From the NCBI GenBank assembly GCA_040002845.1, contig JBDUDR010000001.1, forward strand, positions 1 through 64,000: a stretch of DNA of 64,000 nt, in the 5' to 3' direction. The notes beneath the pieces were generated by a model, which worked only from the letters and a program-made list of their open reading frames with translations, did no database searches and was not told where the DNA came from. Shown here piece by piece: positions 8,833-18,675 of the stretch. The translations under genes and the position numbers were made by a program. The stretch's first letter is position 1. Every line of letters begins with the position of its first letter. Source of the stretch: JBDUDR01 sp040002845. GTDB taxonomy: Bacteria; Actinomycetota; Actinomycetes; Propionibacteriales; Nocardioidaceae.

Positions 8833-9594
8833 ATGTCTGGCCACTCCAAGTGGGCAACCACCAAGCACAAGAAGGCGGTCATCGACGCACGCCGGGGCAA
8901 GTTGTTCGCCAAGCTGATCAAGAACATCGAGGTGGCTGCGCGCACGGGCGGTGGAGACCCGGCGGGAAACCCGACCCTCTACGACGCGATCCAGAAGGCC
9001 AAGAGGTCCTCGGTCCCCAATGACAACATCGACCGCGCCGTCAAACGTGGCGCCGGGCTCGAGGCCGGCGGAGCCGATTACCAGACGATCATGTACGAGG
9101 GCTATGCGCCAGGAGGCGTAGCGCTGCTCATCGAGTGCCTGACCGACAATCGCAACCGCGCAGCCGGCGAAGTGCGCACCGCGATGTCGCGCAACGGCGG
9201 CTCGATGGCGGATGCGGGGTCGGTCGCGTACATGTTCACGCGCAAGGGTGTGGTGATCGTGCCGAAGGCCCAGGAGGCTGGCGAGATCGGCGAGGACGAC
9301 GTGCTCGAGGTCGTGCTCGAGTCAGGGGCCGAAGAGGTCGACGACCTCGGCGAGAGTCTCGAGATCGTGTGTGATCCAACCGACCTGGTCCCGGTCCGGA
9401 CGTCCCTGCAGGACGCGGGCCTCGACTACGAGTCGGCCGAGGCGTCGTTCGTGCCATCGGTAACGGTGCCTGTCGACGAGTCGGGCGCGAAGCGGGTGTT
9501 CCGGCTGATCGATGCGCTGGAGGAGTCCGACGACGTACAGAACGTGTTCGGCAACTTCGACGTCTCGGACGAGGTGTTGGCGGCTCTGGACTGA
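8833..9594 (+). CDS. yebC: YebC/PmpR family protein (TACO1-like)
   Basis: 253 residues beginning [26 protein letters not shown], the family hallmark, with the middle block [22 protein letters not shown]. The family has been described as transcriptional regulators and, more recently, as ribosome-associated factors easing translation of difficult motifs. The ATG at 8833 has GGAGATG with only a weak upstream purine run. The position just before ruvC is conserved across actinobacteria. Confidence 0.93.
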   Translation: MSGHSKWATTKHKKAVIDARRGKLFAKLIKNIEVAARTGGGDPAGNPTLYDAIQKAKRSSVPNDNIDRAVKRGAGLEAGGADYQTIMYEGYAPGGVALLIECLTDNRNRAAGEVRTAMSRNGGSMADAGSVAYMFTRKGVVIVPKAQEAGEIGEDDVLEVVLESGAEEVDDLGESLEIVCDPTDLVPVRTSLQDAGLDYESAEASFVPSVTVPVDESGAKRVFRLIDALEESDDVQNVFGNFDVSDEVLAALD

Positions 9595-9652
9595 GCCGCC
9601 CGGACAGGGGGCCCACGGCGCGTCGGTCACCAGTGGCGACAGCCCCTCCGGG

Positions 9653-9678
9653 TAAGGTCGACGCCGAACACATGTTCG
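9653..9678 (+). promoter_or_regulatory. ruvCAB promoter with LexA (SOS) box
   Basis: TAAGGT at 9653-9658 is a plausible -10 box. Overlapping the expected start point is CGAACACATGTTCG at 9665-9678, which matches the Gram-positive/actinobacterial LexA operator GAAC-N4-GTTC with both flanking C/G bases. Damage-inducible expression of the Holliday-junction operon is therefore expected. The ruvC GTG and its GAGGAG lie just downstream. Confidence 0.8.
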
Positions 9679-9697
9679 GTTGGTGAGGAGTTATCAG

Positions 9698-10222
9698 GTG
9701 CGCGTCCTCGGCGTCGACCCGGGTCTGACCCGATGCGGTCTCGGGGTGGTCGAGGGCCAGGTTGGTCGACAGCTCCACCTGATCGACGTCGACGTCGTAC
9801 GCACTGCCGCCGATGCACCCGTCGCTCTGCGTCTGTGCCGGATGGCGGCTGCCCTGGAGGAGTGGCTGGACGTGCATTCACCCGATCTGGTCGCCGTCGA
9901 ACGCGTCTTCGCTCAGCACAACGTCAAGACGGTGATGGGCACTGCACAGGTGAGCGGGTTGGCCCTGGTGGCCGCCGCGCGGCGCGGCATTCCGGTTGTC
10001 TGCCACACGCCGAGTGAGGTCAAGGCCGCAGTGACCGGCAACGGCCGGGCCGACAAGGCACAGGTCACGTCGATGGTCACCAAGTTGCTCAAGCTGACGA
10101 CCCGGCCGACGCCCGCGGACGCGTCTGACGCCCTCGCCCTGGCCATCTGCGCGGTCTGGCGCGGAGCCGCCTCGCGTCGCATCGAGGAGGCGCTGGCAAG
10201 CATCGAAAGGGGTTCACGATGA
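9698..10222 (+). CDS. ruvC: Holliday junction endonuclease RuvC
   Basis: 174 residues, RNase H fold. [14 protein letters not shown] gives the first catalytic aspartate; [18 protein letters not shown] gives the glutamate; the last acidic pair is in [15 protein letters not shown]. It resolves four-way junctions by paired incisions. The GTG at 9698 follows GAGGAG by 7 nt. Its stop overlaps ruvA (ATGA). Confidence 0.96.
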   Translation: MRVLGVDPGLTRCGLGVVEGQVGRQLHLIDVDVVRTAADAPVALRLCRMAAALEEWLDVHSPDLVAVERVFAQHNVKTVMGTAQVSGLALVAAARRGIPVVCHTPSEVKAAVTGNGRADKAQVTSMVTKLLKLTTRPTPADASDALALAICAVWRGAASRRIEEALASIERGSR

Positions 10223-10827
10223 TCGCCTTCGTGCGCGGACGGGTGGCGGCTGTCAGCCTCGACTCCGCCGTCCTCGAGGTGGGAGGGGTCGGGCTCCAGT
10301 TGCTCTGCGCTCCGGGCACCCTGGCTGGACTACAGGTGGGCCAGCCGGCGCGGCTCTCGACCGCGATGATCGTTCGGGAAGAGTCCTTGACGCTTTTCGG
10401 TTTCGCCGACGACGACGAGAAGGGTATGTTCGAGCTGCTCCTGACCGCATCGGGGGTCGGGCCGAAGATCGCTCAGGCCATGCTCGCGGTGCACGGCCCG
10501 GATGACCTTCGACGGGCGGTCGCCCGGGAAGACCTGATTGCCTTGACCAAGGTCCCTGGCATCGGGCGCAAAGGCGCGCAGCGCATCATCCTCGAGCTCA
10601 AGGATCGGATCGGGCCGCCACAGGGCGACGGTCACCCAGCACCCGGCTGGTCGAGTGAGGGGCCACCGGCAACCTGGCGTGATCAAGTCCACGCGGCCCT
10701 GATGGGGCTCGGCTGGTCGGCCCGCGAGGCTGACAGCGCAGTGGAGGCCGTGGCTCCCGAGGCGGGCGACTCACCAGACATGGCCGCGTTGCTGCGCGCC
10801 GCCCTGCGCACCTTGTCGCGGACGTGA
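10219..10827 (+). CDS. ruvA: Holliday junction DNA helicase subunit RuvA
   Basis: 202 residues: an N-terminal OB fold ([13 protein letters not shown]), two helix-hairpin-helix motifs ([16 protein letters not shown] and [21 protein letters not shown]), a variable linker of about 25 residues, and the C-terminal three-helix domain that touches RuvB ([19 protein letters not shown]). The RuvA tetramer holds the junction while RuvB pumps the arms. It is coupled to ruvC and ruvB by four-base overlaps. Confidence 0.96.
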   Translation: MIAFVRGRVAAVSLDSAVLEVGGVGLQLLCAPGTLAGLQVGQPARLSTAMIVREESLTLFGFADDDEKGMFELLLTASGVGPKIAQAMLAVHGPDDLRRAVAREDLIALTKVPGIGRKGAQRIILELKDRIGPPQGDGHPAPGWSSEGPPATWRDQVHAALMGLGWSAREADSAVEAVAPEAGDSPDMAALLRAALRTLSRT

Positions 10828-11957
10828 GAGCCGTGACAAGGCCCGTCGACGATTCCGGCGACAACCTGGCTGCGGACGTGGACGTCTACAGCGACGAGCC
10901 GCCGCAGGGCCTGGTGGATGCGTACGCCAGCGGCGACGAGCGTGTGGTGGATGCGGCACTGCGACCGCGTTCGCTGGCAGAGGTCATCGGTCAGGAACGA
11001 GTCCGGGCTCAGCTGTCGCTGGTGCTCGAGGCGGCTCGCGCCCGAGCCGGCAGCCCTGATCACGTGTTGCTGTCCGGACCTCCCGGCCTCGGCAAAACGA
11101 CATTGGCCATGATCATTGCCCACGAGATGAACGCTCCGCTGCGGGTCACCTCCGGACCTGCGATCCAGCACGCCGGCGACCTCGCGGCGATCTTGTCCGG
11201 GCTGGCCGAAGGTGAGGTGCTCTTCCTCGACGAGATCCATCGCATGAGCCGGCCCGCCGAGGAGATGCTCTACATGGCGATGGAGGACTTCCGGGTCGAC
11301 GTGGTGGTGGGCAAGGGACCGGGAGCGACGGCGATCCCCCTGGAGATTCCGACCTTCACGTTGGTCGGTGCCACCACCAGGGCCGGATTGCTCCCGGGAC
11401 CGCTGCGCGACAGGTTCGGCTTCACAGCACGCCTGGAGTTCTACGAGCCGGGCGAGTTGGAACGCATCGTCAACCGATCGGCTGCCCTGCTCGAGGTCGA
11501 CGCCCGCCCCGACGGAGCTGCCGAGATAGCGTCCAGATCGCGAGGAACACCGCGGATCGCCAACCGCCTGCTGCGACGGGTCCGCGACTATGCCCAGGTG
11601 CGCGCTGACGGGGTTGTTGACAGGCGCATCGCCCGCGCGGCCCTGGAGCTGTACGAAGTAGACGACTCGGGGCTGGACCGGCTTGACCGGGCGGTCCTCG
11701 ATGCGCTGTGCCGGCGGTTCGGCGGCGGCCCCGTCGGGTTGTCGACTCTCGCCGTCGCGGTCGGTGAGGAGCGCGAGACTGTGGAAGAGGTGGCCGAACC
11801 CTTCCTGGTCCGCATCGGCATGCTCGCGCGGACGCCGCGGGGCCGGGTTGCGACGCCGGCCGCATGGCACCATCTCGGGATGGCAGTCCCCCCTGCAGCG
11901 GTGTTCAGCGATCAGGCGAGTCTGTTCGGTGAAGCGGCTGACAACTCTGACGAATGA
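10824..11957 (+). CDS. ruvB: Holliday junction DNA helicase RuvB
   Basis: 377 residues, AAA+ ATPase. Walker [12 protein letters not shown] near residue 88, Walker [10 protein letters not shown] near residue 135, sensor segment [18 protein letters not shown], and the C-terminal winged helix ([20 protein letters not shown]). The N-terminus is about 30 residues longer than E. coli RuvB if the GTG at 10824 is used; a second GTG at 10833 is possible. It ends the SOS-boxed ruvCAB operon. Confidence 0.95.
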   Translation: MRAVTRPVDDSGDNLAADVDVYSDEPPQGLVDAYASGDERVVDAALRPRSLAEVIGQERVRAQLSLVLEAARARAGSPDHVLLSGPPGLGKTTLAMIIAHEMNAPLRVTSGPAIQHAGDLAAILSGLAEGEVLFLDEIHRMSRPAEEMLYMAMEDFRVDVVVGKGPGATAIPLEIPTFTLVGATTRAGLLPGPLRDRFGFTARLEFYEPGELERIVNRSAALLEVDARPDGAAEIASRSRGTPRIANRLLRRVRDYAQVRADGVVDRRIARAALELYEVDDSGLDRLDRAVLDALCRRFGGGPVGLSTLAVAVGEERETVEEVAEPFLVRIGMLARTPRGRVATPAAWHHLGMAVPPAAVFSDQASLFGEAADNSDE

Positions 11958-12026
11958 TCCCCGTAGCGGCCGCGGCCTGGACGCAACCGTCACCCACCGA
12001 GGAAACGTCTGGCCTCCGCCGGCCGT

Positions 12027-12032
12027 TAGACT
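12027..12032 (+). promoter_or_regulatory. Probable -10 box for yajC-secDF
   Basis: TAGACT lies 95 bp before the yajC ATG in the 165-bp gap after ruvB. The same hexamer is found before rel (16067-16072). No clear -35 hexamer is seen, which is common for actinobacterial promoters. Confidence 0.4.
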
Positions 12033-12122
12033 CCGCGACTGGCCTGGTGTTTGGATGGGTCACAGCTAAACGTGCCGGGAGGCCCGGCGTGGGTTGCCCG
12101 GAGCAGGGGAGTTTTTCACCGA

Positions 12123-12440
12123 ATGACTGGTTCCGCGTGGGAGTCCTTGATTCCCCTCGTCCTCATCGTGCTTGTGTTCTGGATCTTTGTCGTGCGTCCT
12201 GCCCGCAGACGTCAGGTCGCGACCGCCGCCATGCAGTCGAAGCTGCGGGTGGGTGCCGAGGTCTTGCTGACCAGTGGCATATACGGCCGGGTCAACTCCT
12301 TGGATGAAGAATCCCTGCAGCTGGCGGTTGCCCCGGGGGTCATGCTGAAGGTGCACCGCCAAGCCGTGATGAACCTGGTCGACTCCGACCACCTGGACCC
12401 CGGCTCGGAGCCCGACGAGAGTTCCCAGGGAGACCGCTGA
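12123..12440 (+). CDS. yajC: Preprotein translocase accessory subunit YajC
   Basis: 105 residues from the ATG at 12123 (GGGGAG about 10 nt upstream). One membrane segment, SLIPLVLIVLVFWIFVV, is followed by RPARRR and a soluble domain with VGAEVLLTSGIYGRVNSLDEE, typical of YajC. It joins SecD-SecF on the SecYEG channel. A GTG/ATG farther upstream would add a non-conserved leader and was not chosen. secD follows after 2 bp. Confidence 0.92.
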   Translation: MTGSAWESLIPLVLIVLVFWIFVVRPARRRQVATAAMQSKLRVGAEVLLTSGIYGRVNSLDEESLQLAVAPGVMLKVHRQAVMNLVDSDHLDPGSEPDESSQGDR

Positions 12441-12442
12441 TC

Positions 12443-14323
12443 GTGGCAACCCGACCGTCCCGACCGGGACGTACTCTCATCATCTTCTTTCTCGCGGTGG
12501 CCGCCATGTATGCCGGCGTCATCGCTGCCGGCAGCTGGGCACCCAGACTCGGGCTCGACCTGCAAGGTGGCACCCGGATCACCTTGTCGGCGAGCACCCA
12601 AGGGGGGAACGGCGGCGTCACGCCGGCGAAGATGAGCGAGGCGGTGAACATCATCCGCAACCGTGTCAACGGGACCGGCGTCACCGAGGCAGAAGTCACG
12701 ACGCAGGGCGGCAGCAACATCATCGTCGAGATCCCCGGGCAGCAGCGAAAGGACATCGTCGACGAGGTGGGGAAGACGGCTCAGTTGCGCTTCCGGCTGG
12801 TCGCGCCGTTCGCCGATGGCACCCCAAACCCGGTTGCGGGCGTGGACCTGACCCAACCGACGACCACGGGTTCTGCCACCGGCTCGCCGACCGGTCCCAC
12901 CACAGGCGCACCCTCGGGGGGCTCGACTGGCCCGTCCTCGGGAGGGTCCACCAGCCAGCCCTCCGGAGGCTCCAACGGGCAGCCCTCGGGATGGTCGACC
13001 GCACAGCCTTCGGGTGGCGGTACGCCGTCTCCTTCGCCGCCGCAGCCCGCCAGCCCGACCAGCGGTTCCACCTCGAAGCCGACCCACGGGTCCACCGCTC
13101 CGTCGGGTGGGTCGACCACTCCGTCGGCTGGGTCGAGCACTCCGTCGGGCGGGTCGACCACGGCGCCCGGCCAGGTGGTCCTGCCGCCGAAAACCCCCAT
13201 CGACGATCCCGAGTCCTGGCAACCCGACCAAGCCTGGGAGCAGGCGTTCCTCACGTTCATCTGCCCTAAGAACGGCACCACGTCCAAATACTCGGTGGAC
13301 GACCCGACGCAGCCCATGTTGGCTTGTGACGACAAGGCGCAGAAGTTCCTCCTCGGGCCCGCGATCATCGAGGGCACCCAGATCAACAGCGCCAGCGCCA
13401 GTATCCCCCAGAACCAGATCAACTGGTCGGTCCAGCTGAGCTTCGACAGTTCGGCTCGAAGCACGTTCGGCCGGGTGACGACCATGCTGGACGACCAGCA
13501 GGGGTCCGGTCCCTATCGCGGCGGTCAGTTCGCGATCGTCCTCGACAGCCAGGTCATCTCGTACGCGGGAGTCAACGAGCCGATTCTCAACGGTTCCGCC
13601 GAGATCACCGGAAACTTCGACCAGCAGTCGGCGCAATCGCTGGCTAACTCGTTGAAGTACGGCGCGCTGCCGCTGACCTTCCGCACCGAGTCGGTGGACG
13701 AAGAAGGTCCCGAGCTGGCTTCTGATCAGCTCAGGGCCGGGATCATCGCGGGCATCATCGGCCTGCTGCTGGTGGTCGCGTACTGCCTCATGTACTACCG
13801 CGGACTTGGCCTGGTCGTCATCTCTTCCCTGATCGTCGCCGGCGGGATCACGTACGCCTTGGTGTTGCTGCTGGGTTCGTGGATCGGCTTCACGCTGACC
13901 CTTCCGGGCATCGCGGGCCTGATCGTGGCAATTGGCATCACGGCCGACTCGTTCATCGTCTACTTCGAACGTCTCCGAGACGAGGTGCGCGGTGGCCGGA
14001 CCTTGCGTACAGCCGTGGAGGCGGGCTGGGTGCGGGCTCGGTTGACGATCCTGGCCGCCGATGCCGTCTCGTTCCTCGCGGCGCTGATCCTCTATATCTT
14101 CGCGATCGGCGTGGTGAAGGGCTTCGCGTTCGCGCTCGGCCTGACAACGCTCGTCGACGTGGTGATCGTGTTCTCGTTCACCAAGCCGGTCGTCACCCTG
14201 CTGGCACGCACCAAGTTCTTCGGCGACGGTCACAAGTTCAGCGGCCTCGACTCCAAGCACCTGGGCGTGGATCGCCTGCCTGCCTTGCGGGGGCGGCGCC
14301 GTCCGGCCGGGGGGGAAGCCTGA
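12443..14323 (+). CDS. secD: Protein translocase subunit SecD with long low-complexity insert
   Basis: 626 residues. The order is an N-terminal membrane segment, LGLDLQGGTRI, the periplasmic P1 domain, then five further membrane segments with GFTLTLPGIAGLIVAIGITADS (RND motif) near residue 500. SecDF uses the proton gradient to help pull proteins out of SecYEG. Between about residues 134 and 250 there is a Gly/Ser/Thr/Pro-rich stretch built on a degenerate GGST-x-PS unit inside P1; actinobacterial SecDs often carry such inserts, but this one is long. The stop overlaps secF. Confidence 0.93.
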   Translation: MATRPSRPGRTLIIFFLAVAAMYAGVIAAGSWAPRLGLDLQGGTRITLSASTQGGNGGVTPAKMSEAVNIIRNRVNGTGVTEAEVTTQGGSNIIVEIPGQQRKDIVDEVGKTAQLRFRLVAPFADGTPNPVAGVDLTQPTTTGSATGSPTGPTTGAPSGGSTGPSSGGSTSQPSGGSNGQPSGWSTAQPSGGGTPSPSPPQPASPTSGSTSKPTHGSTAPSGGSTTPSAGSSTPSGGSTTAPGQVVLPPKTPIDDPESWQPDQAWEQAFLTFICPKNGTTSKYSVDDPTQPMLACDDKAQKFLLGPAIIEGTQINSASASIPQNQINWSVQLSFDSSARSTFGRVTTMLDDQQGSGPYRGGQFAIVLDSQVISYAGVNEPILNGSAEITGNFDQQSAQSLANSLKYGALPLTFRTESVDEEGPELASDQLRAGIIAGIIGLLLVVAYCLMYYRGLGLVVISSLIVAGGITYALVLLLGSWIGFTLTLPGIAGLIVAIGITADSFIVYFERLRDEVRGGRTLRTAVEAGWVRARLTILAADAVSFLAALILYIFAIGVVKGFAFALGLTTLVDVVIVFSFTKPVVTLLARTKFFGDGHKFSGLDSKHLGVDRLPALRGRRRPAGGEA

Positions 14324-15453
14324 TGTCGAAGTTCGGCAGGATCGGCAACCGGCTGTACACCGGCGACGTCTCGATCGACTTCGTCGGGCGCCGGCGGACC
14401 TGGTACGCCATCTCGGCATTGATCGTGATCGTGGCCGCCCTGGGACTGGGGCTGCGCGGCCTCAACCGGGGGATCGAGTTCAAGGGTGGCGTCGAGTACG
14501 CAGTTCAGATCGCCCCCACGCAGGCGAATGTGGAGTCACTTCGCTCAGCCGTCGTAGGCACCGGCCTGGATGCGGCCAGCGATCCCATCGTGGTCACCTC
14601 AGGCAACGGCATGCGCGTGCAGACCGAGCCGATGAGCGAGGACGACGTCACCAAGGTCGAGAACGCCATGAAGGCAGTCGGTGCCGGTGAGGTGAGCTCC
14701 TCCTCGGTCGGACCCACCTGGGGAGCCCAGATTGCGCACAAGGCGCTGATCGGCCTTCTGGTGTTCGTCGCCTTGGTGGTGCTGTTCATCTGGGCGTACT
14801 TCCGGGAATGGCGCATGTCGGTGGCCGCCATCGTCGCACTGGCCCACGACCTCATCATCACCGTCGGGGTTTACTCTCTCGCCGGCTTCGAGGTCACGCC
14901 GTCGACGGTGACGGGACTGCTCACGATCCTGGGTTACTCCCTCTACGACACCGTGGTGGTTTTCGACAAGGTGCGAGAGAACACCAAGGGCATCACCTTG
15001 TCGACCGTCCGCACCTATCAGGAGGCCGCGAACCTTGCGGTGAACCAGACGTTGGTCCGGTCCATCAACACATCGGTGGCGGCGCTGCTTCCGGTCGGGG
15101 CCATCCTGTACGTCGGGGTGACCCAGCTAGGTTCCGGACCGCTGAAGGATCTGGCGCTGGCACTGTTCGTTGGCATGGCGGCAGGCACGTACTCCTCCAT
15201 CTTCATCGCAACGCCGCTCGCGGCCCAGCTGAAGATGCGTGAGCCGTCGATGGTCGTCCAGGCAAAGCGGGTCATGGCGAGACGGGCGAAGGAGGCCAAC
15301 AGCAGCCGGGTGGTGCCGGCCGAGGGCGGCGGCGCCACGGTCAAGACCGACCCCGTCACCACGACGTCTCCGACCGTTCGCGTGATGACGACGGGCTCGG
15401 CCAAACGATCACAACCCACCCGGGCACCCCGGTCCAAACGCGGCAAGCGATGA
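14323..15453 (+). CDS. secF: Protein translocase subunit SecF
   Basis: 376 residues: membrane segment, GIEFKGGVEYAVQ, a periplasmic loop, then a five-helix bundle with VALAHDLIITVGVYSLAGFEV and ILGYSLYDTVVVFDKVREN. The C-terminal 70 residues are a basic, disordered cytoplasmic tail (ends SKRGKR). The ATG overlaps the secD TGA by one base. It works with SecD as the post-translocational motor. Confidence 0.94.
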   Translation: MSKFGRIGNRLYTGDVSIDFVGRRRTWYAISALIVIVAALGLGLRGLNRGIEFKGGVEYAVQIAPTQANVESLRSAVVGTGLDAASDPIVVTSGNGMRVQTEPMSEDDVTKVENAMKAVGAGEVSSSSVGPTWGAQIAHKALIGLLVFVALVVLFIWAYFREWRMSVAAIVALAHDLIITVGVYSLAGFEVTPSTVTGLLTILGYSLYDTVVVFDKVRENTKGITLSTVRTYQEAANLAVNQTLVRSINTSVAALLPVGAILYVGVTQLGSGPLKDLALALFVGMAAGTYSSIFIATPLAAQLKMREPSMVVQAKRVMARRAKEANSSRVVPAEGGGATVKTDPVTTTSPTVRVMTTGSAKRSQPTRAPRSKRGKR

Positions 15454-16016
15454 CCAACGACCGAGCGGCGCCGGCCCGGCCGGACATGACGGCGCTGCTC
15501 GAGCGGCTGGTGCGTGACGTCCCGGACTTTCCCAAGCCCGGAGTGCTGTTCAAGGACATCTCTCCGCTGCTTGCCGACCATCAGGCGTTCACCGCCGTCG
15601 TCGAAGACCTGGCAGCCTCGGGGCGCGACGCGGACGGCTCGGGGGTTGTCGACAAGGTGGTCGGAATCGAGGCCCGCGGGTTCATTCTCGCCGCCCCCGT
15701 TGCGCTGCTGCTCGGCGCGGGCTTCGTGGCTGTCCGCAAGCAGGGCAAGCTTCCGTCGGCCACGTATCAGGTCTCCTATGACCTGGAGTACGGGCGGGCC
15801 GCCTTGGAGGTGCATCGAGACGCGTTCGAGCCCCAAGACCGGGTGTTGGTCATCGACGACGTGCTGGCCACCGGCGGTACGGTGGCCGCAACCCTCGAGC
15901 TGATCCGACTCGCGGGTGCCCAGGTCGCCGCAGTTGCCGTGCTGATCGAACTCGGCTTCCTGCACGGGCGAACCAAGCTGTCGGGGATGGATGTCCGGTC
16001 ACTTGTGACCATGTGA
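15450..16016 (+). CDS. apt: Adenine phosphoribosyltransferase
   Basis: 188 residues. The PRPP-binding signature RVLVIDDVLATGGTVAA lies near residues 130-145, and the early block DVPDFPKPGVLFKDISPLLAD is typical for Apt. It converts adenine and PRPP to AMP (purine salvage). The ATG overlaps the secF stop by four bases (ATGA). secDF-apt-rel is a conserved actinobacterial order. Confidence 0.93.
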   Translation: MTNDRAAPARPDMTALLERLVRDVPDFPKPGVLFKDISPLLADHQAFTAVVEDLAASGRDADGSGVVDKVVGIEARGFILAAPVALLLGAGFVAVRKQGKLPSATYQVSYDLEYGRAALEVHRDAFEPQDRVLVIDDVLATGGTVAATLELIRLAGAQVAAVAVLIELGFLHGRTKLSGMDVRSLVTM

Positions 16017-16066
16017 ATTGGTAGCTATGAACGGGTAACCATCGGTAAGTCGCCGTCCCATGCCCG

Positions 16067-16072
16067 TAGACT
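16067..16072 (+). promoter_or_regulatory. Probable -10 box for rel
   Basis: TAGACT lies 27 bp before the TTG start of rel, in the short gap after apt. A start of transcription near 16080 would leave a leader of about 20 nt containing the GGAG. The -35 region has no recognisable hexamer. Confidence 0.4.
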
Positions 16073-16099
16073 GGTGGCTCGGCTAGACCAGGAGAGTAG

Positions 16100-18577
16100 T
16101 TGGCAGACGATCCGGTAGGCTCCGCCACCGTTGAATCCCATCCGGCAGCGGTGGATACTGACGTGTCCTCGATCGATGGCAAGGAGTCCGGCGAACCCGC
16201 AGACGTAGCCGAACAGACCCCCTCGGACGGTGCCCGGACCCCTCGACAAACCCCACCTCGCGTCGGCGCCGAGGGCTCTCGTGGCGCTGCGGCGGCAGGC
16301 GAGACACAGGCGGTCCCGTCCACCCGGATGCGCGCCAGGTTGGCGCGGTTGGGCAGTCGGCCGATTGCGCCGAACCCGGAGCTCGAGCCGCTGTTCCGGG
16401 TCTTGAAGACGACTCACCCAAAGGCCGATCTCGCTGTCGTCGAGCGCGCCTACCGCACCGCCGAGCGGTTCCACCGGACTCAGCGGCGCAACAGCGGAGA
16501 CCCGTTCATCACTCATCCGCTGGCGGTCGCGACCATTCTGGCCGAGCTCGGGATGACGCCTCCCACGCTGTGCGCCGCGCTGCTGCACGACACCGTGGAG
16601 GACACCCCGTACACCCTCGACCAGCTACGCGCCGACTTCGGCGACGAGGTCACCCAGCTTGTCGACGGCGTGACCAAGCTCGACAAGGTCAAGTACGGCG
16701 ATGCCGCTCAGGCCGAGACGATCCGCAAGATGGTCGTTGCGATGAGCAAGGACATCCGCGTTCTGGTCATCAAGCTGGCCGACCGGCTGCACAACATGCG
16801 AACGCTCCGCTACAACAAGCCCGAGAAGCAGCAGCGGACGGCCGAGGAGACCTTGCAGATCTACGCACCGCTGGCGCACCGCCTCGGCATGAACACGTTG
16901 AAGTGGGAGCTCGAGGATCTGGCGTTCGCGACCCTGCACCCCAAGGTCTACGACGAGATCGTCCGGCTGGTGGCCGAGCGTGCCCCCTCACGAGACGAGT
17001 TCCTCGCCGAGGTTGTCGAGCAGGTCCAAGGTGACCTGCGGTCGTCGAAGGTCAAGGCCACGGTCACCGGCAGGCCCAAGCACTACTACTCCATCTACCA
17101 GAAGATGATCGTTCGCGGCCGCGACTTCACCGACATCTACGACCTGGTCGGCATCCGGATCCTGGTCGAGTCGGTCCGGGACTGCTATGCCGTCCTGGGC
17201 GTACTGCACTCGAGGTGGAACCCGGTGCCGGGACGATTCAAGGACTTCGTCGCGATGCCGAAGTTCAACCTCTATCAGTCGCTGCACACCACTGTGATGG
17301 GTCCACAGGGCAAGCCGGTCGAGATGCAGATCCGGACGTTCGGAATGCACCGTCGAGCCGAATACGGCATCGCCTCGCACTGGAAGTACAAGGAGGACTC
17401 CAACGCCGGCGTCGACACGGAGCGGTCGCTGGCCGGGGAGATGACCGGTTCCCAAGGGGACATGACCTGGCTGAAGCAGCTGCTCGACTGGCAGCGCGAG
17501 ACCGAGGACCCCGGAGAGTTCTTGGAGTCGCTGCGCTTCGAGATCGATTCCGACGAAGTCTACGTCTTCACACCCCGTGGCGACGTGATCGCGTTGCCTT
17601 CCGAGGCCACGCCCATCGACTTCGCGTACGCCATCCACACCGAGGTCGGTCACCGGACGATCGGCGCCCGGGTCAACGGCCGGCTGGTGCCGTTGGAGAG
17701 CGCGCTGGACAACGGCGATGTCGTCGAGGTGTTCACGAGCAAGGCACAGGGCGCCGGTCCGAGCCGCGACTGGCTGACGTTCGTCAAGAGCGCGCGCGCC
17801 CGCAACAAGATCAAGCAGTGGTTCACCAAGGAGCGTCGCGAGGAGGCGATCGAGCAAGGCAAGGACGCCATCGCGCGACTCATGCGCAAAGAAGGTTTGC
17901 CGCTGCAGCGGCTGCTGACCCATGAGTCGCTGGCCGCCGTTGCCGACGAGCTGCGCCACTTCGATGTGTCCGCTCTGTACGCAGCCGTGGGCGAGGGAAA
18001 CATCAGCGCACAGACGGTCGTACGCCGGATCATCGACCTGTTCGGCGGCGAGGAGGGGGCGACCGAGGATCTCGCCGAGGCCATCCACGTCACGAGCGAG
18101 CGTGATCGGCTCAAGCGTTCACCGCGCGCGGACGCCGGTGTGATCGTCAAGGGCGTGACCGACGTGTGGGTCAAGCTGGCGCGTTGCTGCACGCCGGTGC
18201 CGGGTGACGAGATTCTCGGGTTCGTCACGCACGGATCAGGGGTGTCCGTCCACCGGGTGGACTGCAGCAACGTCCGTAACCTGCGTGATCAGCCCGACCG
18301 GCTGGTCGAGGTCGAGTGGGCGCCGACTGCACAGAGCATGTTCCTGGTGGCCATGCAGGTCGAGGCGCTCGACCGCAGCAGGCTGTTGTCGGACATCACC
18401 CGGGTCTTGTCCGACCAACATGTGAACATCTTGTCCGCATCTGTGACGACGAGCCGCGAGCGCATCGCTATCAGCCGCTTTACGTTCGAGATGGGTGACA
18501 CCAAGCACCTGGGTCACGTAATCAAGGCCGTATGCGGGGTCGACGGCGTCTTCGACGCTTACCGCGTCACCCAATAA
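16100..18577 (+). CDS. rel: Bifunctional (p)ppGpp synthetase/hydrolase Rel
   Basis: 825 residues from the TTG at 16100 (GGAG 6-7 nt upstream). After a roughly 95-residue disordered lead come the HD hydrolase domain with [12 protein letters not shown] near residue 165, the synthetase domain ([19 protein letters not shown], the RFKD form typical of bifunctional enzymes; [10 protein letters not shown]), TGS ([19 protein letters not shown]), a zinc-finger-like [12 protein letters not shown], and a C-terminal ACT domain. It makes and degrades the stringent alarmone. Both active sites look intact. The TAA is followed 4 nt later by repeat array B. Confidence 0.95.
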   Translation: MADDPVGSATVESHPAAVDTDVSSIDGKESGEPADVAEQTPSDGARTPRQTPPRVGAEGSRGAAAAGETQAVPSTRMRARLARLGSRPIAPNPELEPLFRVLKTTHPKADLAVVERAYRTAERFHRTQRRNSGDPFITHPLAVATILAELGMTPPTLCAALLHDTVEDTPYTLDQLRADFGDEVTQLVDGVTKLDKVKYGDAAQAETIRKMVVAMSKDIRVLVIKLADRLHNMRTLRYNKPEKQQRTAEETLQIYAPLAHRLGMNTLKWELEDLAFATLHPKVYDEIVRLVAERAPSRDEFLAEVVEQVQGDLRSSKVKATVTGRPKHYYSIYQKMIVRGRDFTDIYDLVGIRILVESVRDCYAVLGVLHSRWNPVPGRFKDFVAMPKFNLYQSLHTTVMGPQGKPVEMQIRTFGMHRRAEYGIASHWKYKEDSNAGVDTERSLAGEMTGSQGDMTWLKQLLDWQRETEDPGEFLESLRFEIDSDEVYVFTPRGDVIALPSEATPIDFAYAIHTEVGHRTIGARVNGRLVPLESALDNGDVVEVFTSKAQGAGPSRDWLTFVKSARARNKIKQWFTKERREEAIEQGKDAIARLMRKEGLPLQRLLTHESLAAVADELRHFDVSALYAAVGEGNISAQTVVRRIIDLFGGEEGATEDLAEAIHVTSERDRLKRSPRADAGVIVKGVTDVWVKLARCCTPVPGDEILGFVTHGSGVSVHRVDCSNVRNLRDQPDRLVEVEWAPTAQSMFLVAMQVEALDRSRLLSDITRVLSDQHVNILSASVTTSRERIAISRFTFEMGDTKHLGHVIKAVCGVDGVFDAYRVTQ

Positions 18578-18579
18578 CC

Positions 18580-18640
18580 GCGATCCGACACTTATTCCGC
18601 GCGATCCGACAGTTATTCGCCGGCATCCGACACTTATTTC
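18580..18640 (+). repeat. 21-bp tandem repeat array B, behind rel
   Basis: Three copies of the core start at 18582 (GATCCGACACTTATT), 18603 (one change, CAGTTATT) and 18624 (first base C), each 21 bp apart. The array begins 4 nt after the rel stop, reads in the rel direction, and fills the convergent junction with the DUF559 gene. It is opposite in orientation to array C at the other end of that gene. Confidence 0.92.
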
Positions 18641-18675
18641 GCGCGTCGTAGTGCGCATGGGCTGACGTGCCATGG

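Noticed and set aside
10683..11993. A 436-codon open frame on the minus strand opposite ruvB
   Set aside because: Shadow of the ruvB reading frame; no domain and composition of antisense type.
12212..14419. A 735-codon open frame on the minus strand opposite yajC-secD
   Set aside because: It lies antisense to clear YajC and SecD domains, is Arg/Gly-rich with no recognisable domain, and long antisense frames are common in high-GC DNA.
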